Source: Actinophytocola sp049647105
GTDB lineage: Bacteria > Actinomycetota > Actinomycetes > Mycobacteriales > Pseudonocardiaceae
Length of the DNA stretch: 64,000 bases
Direction: 5' to 3'
Assembly: GCF_049647105.1 (NCBI RefSeq)
Contig: NZ_JBARWZ010000294.1
Location: 1-64,000, forward strand
Shown here: piece by piece, positions 34,867 to 41,462 of the stretch
Numbering within the stretch: the first letter of the stretch is position 1
Layout of the letters: the number at the start of each line of letters is the position of its first letter
Notes under the pieces: generated by a model
Seen by the model: the letters and a program-made list of their open reading frames with translations, nothing else
The model's database searches: none
Told to the model about the DNA's origin: nothing
Made by a program: the position numbers and the translations under genes

Positions 34867-34887
34867 CTTGCATCGACTTTCAGCAAG
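34867..34887 (-). promoter_or_regulatory. Operator candidate upstream of the alpha-glucosidase gene
   Basis: CTTGCATCGACTTTCAGCAAG has inverted ends (CTTGC...GCAAG). It shares ACTTTCAGCA, in the same orientation on the plus strand, with the site overlapping the alpha-amylase promoter. Both probably bind the LacI repressor encoded at 32298-33341. Confidence 0.6.
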
Positions 34888-34930
34888 CCTGAGCCATTGC
34901 CAGCGGACGGACCGCTACCTAGCATTTATC

Positions 34931-34946
34931 GTCGAAGCGATTCGAC
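34931..34946. promoter_or_regulatory. LacI-type operator upstream of the second LacI gene
   Basis: GTCGAAGCGATTCGAC, arms GTCGAA/TTCGAC around GCGA, lies 31 bp before the GTG of the LacI gene at 34977. Together with its left-flanking ATC it forms a 19-base string (34928-34946) that recurs before the sugar-transport operon. Autoregulation is likely. Confidence 0.7.
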
Positions 34947-34976
34947 AGCAGCATCGACACTGCCGGGTGAGGCATT

Positions 34977-35981
34977 GTGGCCAAGATCGAGGACGTCGCG
35001 CGGCACGCGGGGGTCGCCCCCAGCACGGTGTCGTACGTGCTGTCCGGGAAGCGGTCCATCACCCAGGAGACCCGCGCACGGGTGCTCGCCAGCATCAAGA
35101 CCCTCGGCTACCAGCCGCATGCCGGCGCCAGGGCACTCGCGTCCAACCGCAGCAACGTCGTCGCGCTGGTCGTGCCGCTGCGCACCGGCATCCACGTGCC
35201 GGTGATCATGCAGTTCGCGACCTCGGTCGTCCTCGCGGCCCGCGAGCACGACCACGACGTCCTGCTGCTGACCCAGAACGAGGGCGAGGCGGGCCTGCGG
35301 CGCGTGGCGGGCGCCTCGATGGTCGACGCGATCATCGTCATGGACGTCGAGCTGCGCGACAGCAGGATCCCGGTGCTGAAGGACCTGGACCGCCCCGCCG
35401 TGCTGATCGGCTTCCCCGCCGACACCGATGGCCTGACCTGCATCGACCTGGACTTCACCGCGGCGGGCGCGGCGTGCGTGGACCACCTCGCCGAGCTGGG
35501 CCACCGCAGGGTCGCCCTGGTCGGGTCGCCGCCGGAGGTGTACGAGCGGGAGACCGGGTTCGCCTCCCGCACCACGAACGGGTTCACCGAGGCGGCGGCG
35601 CGGCACGGCATCGCCGCCAGCGTGCACGCGTGCGAGGCCACACAGGCGGGCGCCCAGAAGGTCGCCGCCGAGCTGCTGTCCGAACATCCCGATCTCACCG
35701 CCGTCGTCGTCCACAACGAACCCGTCGTCGCACCGCTGCTCGCCGCGTTCCGCGAGGCGGGCCGGTCGGTGCCGGACGACCTGTCGGTGGTGGCGATCTG
35801 CCCCGACGAGCTCGCCGAGTACACATTGCCCGCGCTGACCTCCGTGGCCATCCCCGCCGAGGAGGTCGGCCGCCAGGCGGTCGGGCTGCTGATGGCCAAG
35901 CTCAACGGCCGGAAGGCACCCGGCGCGACACTGCTCTCCCCGCACCTCACCGTCCGAGCCAGCACCACCCCGCCCCAGTAG
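34977..35981 (+). CDS. LacI-family regulator of the xyloglucan-oligosaccharide operon
   Basis: 334 residues from a GTG at 34977 with GGTGAGG upstream. HTH: IEDVARHAGVAPSTVSYVL, hinge YQPHAGARALASNRS, then the sugar-sensing core (ACVDHLAELGHRRVALVGSP, LPALTSVAIPAEEVGRQAVG). It is followed in the same direction by the solute-binding protein, permease and glycosidase genes. Matching palindromes precede both its own gene and that operon. It most likely represses both until the imported oligosaccharide binds. Confidence 0.88.
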   Translation: MAKIEDVARHAGVAPSTVSYVLSGKRSITQETRARVLASIKTLGYQPHAGARALASNRSNVVALVVPLRTGIHVPVIMQFATSVVLAAREHDHDVLLLTQNEGEAGLRRVAGASMVDAIIVMDVELRDSRIPVLKDLDRPAVLIGFPADTDGLTCIDLDFTAAGAACVDHLAELGHRRVALVGSPPEVYERETGFASRTTNGFTEAAARHGIAASVHACEATQAGAQKVAAELLSEHPDLTAVVVHNEPVVAPLLAAFREAGRSVPDDLSVVAICPDELAEYTLPALTSVAIPAEEVGRQAVGLLMAKLNGRKAPGATLLSPHLTVRASTTPPQ

Positions 35982-36012
35982 TCCCCCACTCCCCACCCTG
36001 TCCCGGCACGCC

Positions 36013-36036
36013 GATCGTCGAAGCGATTCGACGATC
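36013..36036. promoter_or_regulatory. LacI-type operator before the sugar-transport operon
   Basis: GATCGTCGAA-GCGA-TTCGACGATC: perfect 10 bp arms, 37 bp before the solute-binding protein start. The same core stands upstream of the LacI gene itself (34931-34946). Confidence 0.8.
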
Positions 36037-36072
36037 GTGGCGCGACCACCGACCCCCGCCGGAGGAACAACG

Positions 36073-37359
36073 ATGTTCAAACCAGGAAAGGCCTTGCTCG
36101 CGGTACTCGCGCTGGCCGCGCCCTTGCTCGCCGGGTGCGGCGACGACGCGGGCGGCAACCCGAACGAGCTGCGCCTGTGGCACTACGAGGGCCCGGACAG
36201 CGCGATGGGCAAGGCATGGGATGCCGCGATCAAGGAGTTCGAGGACACCCACCCCGGCGTGACGGTGAAGTTCGAGGAGAAGGGCTTCGAGCAGATCCAG
36301 AAGAACGCCCAGATGGTGCTGAACTCCGACGAGGCGCCGGATCTCATGGAGTACAACAAGGGCAACGCGACCGCGGGCCTGCTGTCCAAGCAGGGGCTGC
36401 TGACCGACCTCTCCTCCGAGGTCACCGAACGCGGCTGGGACAAGCTGCTGTCCGACAGCCTGCAGACCACGTGCAAGTACGACGAGCGCGGCGTGATGGG
36501 CGGCGACAAGTGGTTCGGCGTCCCGAACTACGCCGAGTACACGATGGTGTACTACAACAAGGACCTGTTCGCGCGGCACGGCGTCGCGGTGCCGGAGACC
36601 TTCGACGACCTGGTCGCGGCGATGGACAAGTTCGTGGCCGCCGGGGTGACGCCGTTGTCCTTGGGTGGCAAGGAATACCCCGCGCAGCAGCTGCTCTACC
36701 AGCTCGCACTGTCCAAGGCGGACACCGAATGGGTGGACAACCTCCAGCAGTACAAGGGCGAGGTCGACTTCCATGACGAGGCATGGACCTACGGCGCGGA
36801 GACCTTCGCCGACTGGGTGAAGAAGGGCTACGTCGGCAAGGACTCGGCGGGCATCGACGCGGAGAGCATGGGCGTCTCGTTCATGGGCGGCGAGTTCCCG
36901 ATCATGATGTCCGGGTCATGGTGGTACGGCCGCGTCCAGTCGACGGTGAAGTTCGACTGGGACACCGCGCTGTTCCCCGGCAGTGACCTCGCACTCGGCT
37001 CCAGCGGCAACATCTGGGTCGTGCCGGAGGGTTCGAAGAACAAGGACCTGGCCTACGACTTCATCGACATCACCATGAAGAAGGCGAACCAGGAGCTGCT
37101 CGGCAACTCCGGCGGCATCCCGGTGGCGGCCGACCCGGCGGCGATCACCGACGAGAAGAGCAAGCACCTCATCGAGGACTACCAGACGCTGGTGGACCGC
37201 GACGGGCTCGCCTACTACCCGGACTGGCCGGCACCCGGCTACTACGACGTCCTGGTGTCCGCGACGCAGAAGCTGATCAACGGCAGCGCGTCCCCTGACG
37301 AGGTGCTGGACGAGCTGGCCGGTCCGTACGAGGAAAACCTGGCCAATGTCGGTGGCTGA
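36073..37359 (+). CDS. Sugar ABC transporter solute-binding lipoprotein
   Basis: 428 residues from the ATG at 36073 with GGAGGA 7 bp upstream. The lipobox LLAGC (cysteine ~22) follows a hydrophobic leader. The rest is a family-1 extracellular solute-binding protein (LRLWHYEGPDSAMGKAWDAA, WFGVPNYAEYTMVYYNKDLF, FPIMMSGSWWYGR). It captures an oligosaccharide at the outer face of the membrane. It is the first gene of an operon with two permeases and GH31, GH3 and GH35 enzymes, so a xyloglucan-derived oligosaccharide is the likely ligand. Confidence 0.93.
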   Translation: MFKPGKALLAVLALAAPLLAGCGDDAGGNPNELRLWHYEGPDSAMGKAWDAAIKEFEDTHPGVTVKFEEKGFEQIQKNAQMVLNSDEAPDLMEYNKGNATAGLLSKQGLLTDLSSEVTERGWDKLLSDSLQTTCKYDERGVMGGDKWFGVPNYAEYTMVYYNKDLFARHGVAVPETFDDLVAAMDKFVAAGVTPLSLGGKEYPAQQLLYQLALSKADTEWVDNLQQYKGEVDFHDEAWTYGAETFADWVKKGYVGKDSAGIDAESMGVSFMGGEFPIMMSGSWWYGRVQSTVKFDWDTALFPGSDLALGSSGNIWVVPEGSKNKDLAYDFIDITMKKANQELLGNSGGIPVAADPAAITDEKSKHLIEDYQTLVDRDGLAYYPDWPAPGYYDVLVSATQKLINGSASPDEVLDELAGPYEENLANVGG

Positions 37360-38290
37360 GAAACGCCGTGAGGGGCCCCTTCGCGAAGGGACCCCTCACG
37401 GCACCGGGCGACGGCGTGAGGGGCGCGGGTACCTGCCCTACCTCGTGCCGGGGGCGTTGCTGTTCATCGCGGTGATCGCGGTGCCGCTGGTGATGAACAT
37501 CGGCATCAGCTTCACCAAGTGGCAGGGTGTCGGCGAGCCGGACTGGGTCGGGTTCGACCAGTACGAGAAGCTGTTCACCGACGAGACGTTCTGGATCTCC
37601 TTCCGCAACAACGCGGCGCTGATCCTCGCCATGGCGGTCGTCCCGACGTTCCTCGGGCTGCTGCTCGCCACCGCGCTGTTCGACGTCGTTTCGAAGCGCA
37701 ACCCGCGCACCACCACGACGTTGCGGGCCGCGTTCTACCTGCCCCAGGTGCTGCCCGCGGTCGTGGCGGGCGTGGTGTGGAGCTGGATCCTGCATCCCGA
37801 ACACGGTTCCGTGAACGAGCTGCTCCGCCTCCTCGGCCTTGACTCGTGGACGCAGAACTGGCTCGGCGACGAGAAGACCGCGCTGCTGTCGGTCATGGCC
37901 GTGCTCGTGTGGATCCAGATCGGCTACCCGCTGGTGATCTTCATGGCCGGGTTGCAGCGCGTCGACCCGCAGCTCTACGAGGCCGCGGCGCTCGACGGGG
38001 CGAACTGGTGGCAGCGGCTGTGGTCGGTGACCGTGCCGCAGATCCGCCATGAGATCTTCGTCGTGATGCTGACCTGCACGATCGCCGCGCTCAAGTCGTT
38101 CGACAAGATCTTCGTGCTCACCCGGGGCGGTCCGGGTGGCTCGACGAACACGCCGGCGTACTTCTCGTTCCAGAACTTCTTCGAGAAGGCGAACGTCGGC
38201 TACGGCGCCGCGATCGCGACGGTCCTGACCGCGATCATCGGCGTACTCGCCCTCCTGTTCCTGCGCGCGCAGAACCGGGAGGAGGGATGA
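37346..38290 (+). CDS. Sugar ABC transporter permease, MalF-like
   Basis: 314 residues, overlapping the solute-binding gene by 14 bp. There are six hydrophobic segments, and the permease EAA motif YEAAALDGANWWQRLWSVTVPQI faces the ATPase. The first ~28 residues are charged and unlike the family (EKRREGPLREGTPHGTGRRR). They are encoded by a long palindrome (37365-37402). The hydrophobic domain begins at YLPYLVPGALLF. It forms the channel with the next gene product. Confidence 0.92.
   Translation: MSVAEKRREGPLREGTPHGTGRRREGRGYLPYLVPGALLFIAVIAVPLVMNIGISFTKWQGVGEPDWVGFDQYEKLFTDETFWISFRNNAALILAMAVVPTFLGLLLATALFDVVSKRNPRTTTTLRAAFYLPQVLPAVVAGVVWSWILHPEHGSVNELLRLLGLDSWTQNWLGDEKTALLSVMAVLVWIQIGYPLVIFMAGLQRVDPQLYEAAALDGANWWQRLWSVTVPQIRHEIFVVMLTCTIAALKSFDKIFVLTRGGPGGSTNTPAYFSFQNFFEKANVGYGAAIATVLTAIIGVLALLFLRAQNREEG
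37365..37402. repeat. 38 bp palindromic element inside the permease 5' end
   Basis: GCCGTGAGGGGCCCCTTCGC is followed by its near-exact reverse complement, giving an 18 bp stem with one mismatch (C76/A91) and a CGCG centre. It lies 20 bp into the coding sequence and is translated. GTGAGGGG/CCCCTCAC palindromes of this type are, in my recollection, dispersed repeats in Pseudonocardiales, usually between genes. Confidence 0.7.
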
Positions 38291-39096
38291 GAAGGCTCGT
38301 GGTGGGTGTGCTGGTCGTGCTCGCCGTGGTGACGTTGTTCCCGTTCCTGCTGGTGCTGCTGAACGCCTTCAAGTCGCCGCGGGACTACACCGCGGGCGGC
38401 CCGCTGTCGCTGCCGGACGCGCTGTACTTCAGGGGCATCGTGGACTTCTGGGTCCGCGTCGACTTCGGCACGAAGCTGTTCAACAGCACGGTGATCGCCG
38501 GTTCGGTCGCGGTGGCGGCGGTGGTGGTGTCGATCCTCGCCGCGTACGCGCTCGGCATCGGCCGGATCAAGGGCCGGCTGTGGATCGTCGCGATCTTCCT
38601 GCTGGCGAACCTGATGCCGCAGGAGGTGCTGGTCTACCCCCTGTACTTCCTCGCGAAGGAGGCCGACCTCTACGACACGAAGCTCGCGGTGATCATCATC
38701 TTCACCGCGATCCAGGCCGCGTTCGGCACCTACCTGCTGTCCTCGGTGCTGTCGACGTTCCCGCGCGAGATCGTCGAGGCGGCGCGGATCGACGGCGCGA
38801 ACCGCTGGCAGGTGCTGTGGCGGGTGGTGGTGCCGATCAGTTGGCCGACGCTGTCGGTGCTGCTGGTGTTCTTCTTCATCTGGACGTGGAACGAGTTCTT
38901 CCTTCCGATGATCATGCTGGTCTCCAACGACAACCAGACGGTCCCGGTCGCACTCGGTGTGCTGCAGGGACAGCGGCTCATGGACGCCACCGCGCAGAGC
39001 GCGTCGGCACTGCTGGGGATCATCCCGGCGGTGGTGTTCTTCCTGATCTTCCAACGGACACTGACACGGGGCATCGCGGTGGGAGCGGTCAAATGA
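38287..39096 (+). CDS. Sugar ABC transporter permease, MalG-like
   Basis: 269 residues. The ATGA overlap with the preceding permease indicates coupling. Six hydrophobic segments; the EAA loop IVEAARIDGANRWQVLWRVVVPI is clear. It pairs with the MalF-like subunit. No ATPase gene is present in the operon, which is common for actinobacterial family-1 sugar importers that share a single MsiK-type ATPase encoded elsewhere. Confidence 0.92.
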   Translation: MRRLVVGVLVVLAVVTLFPFLLVLLNAFKSPRDYTAGGPLSLPDALYFRGIVDFWVRVDFGTKLFNSTVIAGSVAVAAVVVSILAAYALGIGRIKGRLWIVAIFLLANLMPQEVLVYPLYFLAKEADLYDTKLAVIIIFTAIQAAFGTYLLSSVLSTFPREIVEAARIDGANRWQVLWRVVVPISWPTLSVLLVFFFIWTWNEFFLPMIMLVSNDNQTVPVALGVLQGQRLMDATAQSASALLGIIPAVVFFLIFQRTLTRGIAVGAVK

Positions 39097-39135
39097 GCGG
39101 AGCATGCGGAGCCGTGAGCGGAGCTTGCGGAGCGA
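39094..39135 (+). repeat. Two tandem 21 bp repeats between permease and GH31 genes
   Basis: TGAGCGGAGCATGCGGAGCCG (39094-39114) is followed by a copy differing at two positions, position 11 and the last base (39115-39135). The first unit includes the permease stop codon. No gene lies in 39097-39193. Confidence 0.8.
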
Positions 39136-39193
39136 ACCGTCAAGCAGAGCGCCGAGCACGGTGCCGTCACGGAGCCTGCGAGGGGGCGGCGGC

Positions 39194-41446
39194 ATGAAGT
39201 TTTCGGACGGGCACTGGCTGATGCGCGAGGGTGTCACGCCCGCCTACCCGGTCGAGGTGCTCGACGTCGCGGAGACCGCGGAGGGGCTGCGAATCCTCGC
39301 ATCCACCTACCCGGTGCACAGCAGGCGCGATCTCCAGAGCGGCGCGGTGCTGACCGTCGACCTCACCTCCCCGATGCCCGGCGTGATCGGGGTGCGCGTC
39401 ACCCATCACGCGGGCAGCACCACGAAATCACCCCGGTTCGAGCTGTTCCCCGCCGGCCCGGCGGCGACGGTCGACGTGGATGACGCCACGCTGACCTCGG
39501 GGACGTTGTCGGTACGGGTGACCAGGAACCCGTGGCGGCTCGAGTTCGTTGCGGACGGGCGGGTGCTCACCTCCAGCGGAGAGAATGACCTGGGCCTGAT
39601 GTCCACACCGGACTCCCACCACGTGCGGGAGCGGCTGAACCTCGGCGTCGGCGACCAGGTGTACGGGATGGGCGAGCGGTTCGGGCCGCTGGCCAAGAAC
39701 GGCCAGGTCGTGGACATCTGGAACGCCGACGGCGGCACCAGCAGCGAGCAGGCGTACAAGAACGTGCCGTTCTTCCTCACCAACGCGGGCTACGGCGTGT
39801 TCGTCAACCACCCCGGGCTGGTGTCGTTCGAGGTGGGTTCCGAGGACGTGTCGAAGGTGCAGTTCAGCATCGAGGCGCAGTCCATGCAGTACTTCGTGAT
39901 CCACGGGCCCACCCCGAAGGAGATCCTCGCGAGGTACACCGCGCTGACCGGCAGGCCAGCGCTGCCGCCGGCGTGGTCGTTCGGGTTGTGGCTGTCGACC
40001 TCGTTCAACACCGACTACGACGAGGCCACCGTGACCTCCTTCATCGAGGGCATGGCGGAACGGGACCTGCCGCTGTCGGTGTTCCACTTCGACTGCTTCT
40101 GGATGCGGGAGCTGTCGTGGTGCGACTTCGAGTGGGACCCGAAGACCTTCCCCGACCCGCGCGGCATGCTGTCCCGGCTGAAGGCACGCGGCCTGAAGGT
40201 GTGCGTGTGGATCAATCCCTATGTCGCGCAACGGTCCGCGTTGTTCGAGGAGGGCAGGGCACGCGGCTACTTCCTGAAGCGGCCCGGCGGCGACGTGTGG
40301 CAGTGGGACCTGTGGCAGCCGGGCCAGGCGATCGTGGACTTCAGCAACCCGGAGGCCCGCGAGTGGTACGCGTCGAAGCTGGACGCCCTGCTGGACATGG
40401 GGGTCGACTGCTTCAAGTCCGACTTCGGCGAGCGGATCCCCACCGACGTCGTGTACTTCGACGGGTCCGACCCGGACGACATGCACAACTACTACACCTA
40501 CCTCTACAACAAGACCGTGTTCGACCTGCTGCGCAAGCGGCGGGGCGAGCGGGACGCTGTCGTGTTCGCCCGGTCTGCGACCGTGGGCACCCAGCAGTTC
40601 CCGGTGCACTGGGGCGGGGACAACCTGTCGACGCCGCAGTCGATGGCGGAGTCGCTGCGGGGCGGGTTGTCGCTGACCATGTCGGGGTTCGGCTACTGGA
40701 GCCACGACATCGGCGGCTTCGAGGGCACCCCGGAGGCGTGGCTGTTCAAGCGGTGGATCGCGTTCGGGCTGCTGTCGTCACACAGCCGCCTGCACGCCAA
40801 CTACTCCTACCGTGTGCCGTGGGCCTTCGACGAGGAGGCCGTGGACGTGTTGCGGCTCTTCACGAAGCTCAAGGCGACGCTGATGCCGTACCTGTACCAG
40901 GCGGCACGCACCGCGCACCTGGAGGGTGTGCCGATGATGCGGGCGATGGTCGTGGAGTTCCCCGACGACCCGGCATGCACCCATCTCGACCGTCAGTACA
41001 TGCTCGGCCCGGACCTGTTGGTGGCGCCCGTGTTCCGGGAGGACGGGGTCGTCGAGTACTACGTTCCCGACGGCGAGTGGACGCACTACCTGACCGGCGA
41101 GACCGTCACCGGGCCACGGTGGGTACGGGAGACGCACGGCGTCGGCAGCGTGCCGCTGCTGGTCCGGCCCGGTGCGGTGCTCCCGGTCGGCGCGGTCGAC
41201 GACCGCCCTGACTACGACTACGCCGACGGCGTCACCCTGCGGGTGTACGGCCTCGCCGACGGCGCGTCCGTGACGACGGTCGTCCCCACGGTCACGGGCG
41301 ACGTCGCGGCCACCTTCACCACCACGCGGCACGGCGACACCGTCGAGGTGTCCGCCGATCAGCCGCCCGACCGCTGGCGCGTGCACGTCGCGGGTGCCGA
41401 ACCCGTTGACGCAGAAGAAGGTTCCTCGCTCTCCGTCCGCCTCTGA
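39194..41446 (+). CDS. yicI: GH31 alpha-xylosidase (YicI type)
   Basis: 750 residues from the ATG at 39194 (MKFSDGHWLMREGV, AGGGGGCGGC upstream), cytoplasmic. This N-terminus and length fit YicI-type alpha-xylosidases. The nucleophile Asp lies in GVDCFKSDFGERIP and the acid/base Asp in VHWGGDNLST. FGLWLSTSFNTDY and FWMRELSWCDFEW are subsite motifs of the alpha-xylosidase branch. It removes alpha-1,6-linked xylose from the non-reducing end of xyloglucan oligosaccharides (isoprimeverose unit). It acts with the GH3 and GH35 enzymes encoded next. Confidence 0.92.
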   Translation: MKFSDGHWLMREGVTPAYPVEVLDVAETAEGLRILASTYPVHSRRDLQSGAVLTVDLTSPMPGVIGVRVTHHAGSTTKSPRFELFPAGPAATVDVDDATLTSGTLSVRVTRNPWRLEFVADGRVLTSSGENDLGLMSTPDSHHVRERLNLGVGDQVYGMGERFGPLAKNGQVVDIWNADGGTSSEQAYKNVPFFLTNAGYGVFVNHPGLVSFEVGSEDVSKVQFSIEAQSMQYFVIHGPTPKEILARYTALTGRPALPPAWSFGLWLSTSFNTDYDEATVTSFIEGMAERDLPLSVFHFDCFWMRELSWCDFEWDPKTFPDPRGMLSRLKARGLKVCVWINPYVAQRSALFEEGRARGYFLKRPGGDVWQWDLWQPGQAIVDFSNPEAREWYASKLDALLDMGVDCFKSDFGERIPTDVVYFDGSDPDDMHNYYTYLYNKTVFDLLRKRRGERDAVVFARSATVGTQQFPVHWGGDNLSTPQSMAESLRGGLSLTMSGFGYWSHDIGGFEGTPEAWLFKRWIAFGLLSSHSRLHANYSYRVPWAFDEEAVDVLRLFTKLKATLMPYLYQAARTAHLEGVPMMRAMVVEFPDDPACTHLDRQYMLGPDLLVAPVFREDGVVEYYVPDGEWTHYLTGETVTGPRWVRETHGVGSVPLLVRPGAVLPVGAVDDRPDYDYADGVTLRVYGLADGASVTTVVPTVTGDVAATFTTTRHGDTVEVSADQPPDRWRVHVAGAEPVDAEEGSSLSVRL

Positions 41447-41462
41447 ACCCAATGGAGTGGTC

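Noticed and set aside
36037..36072. Earlier in-frame GTG start for the sugar-binding lipoprotein (MARPPTPAGG)
   Set aside because: It would overlap the operator and put 12 residues before the signal peptide; the ATG at 36073 has GGAGGA at good spacing and gives a proper lipoprotein leader.
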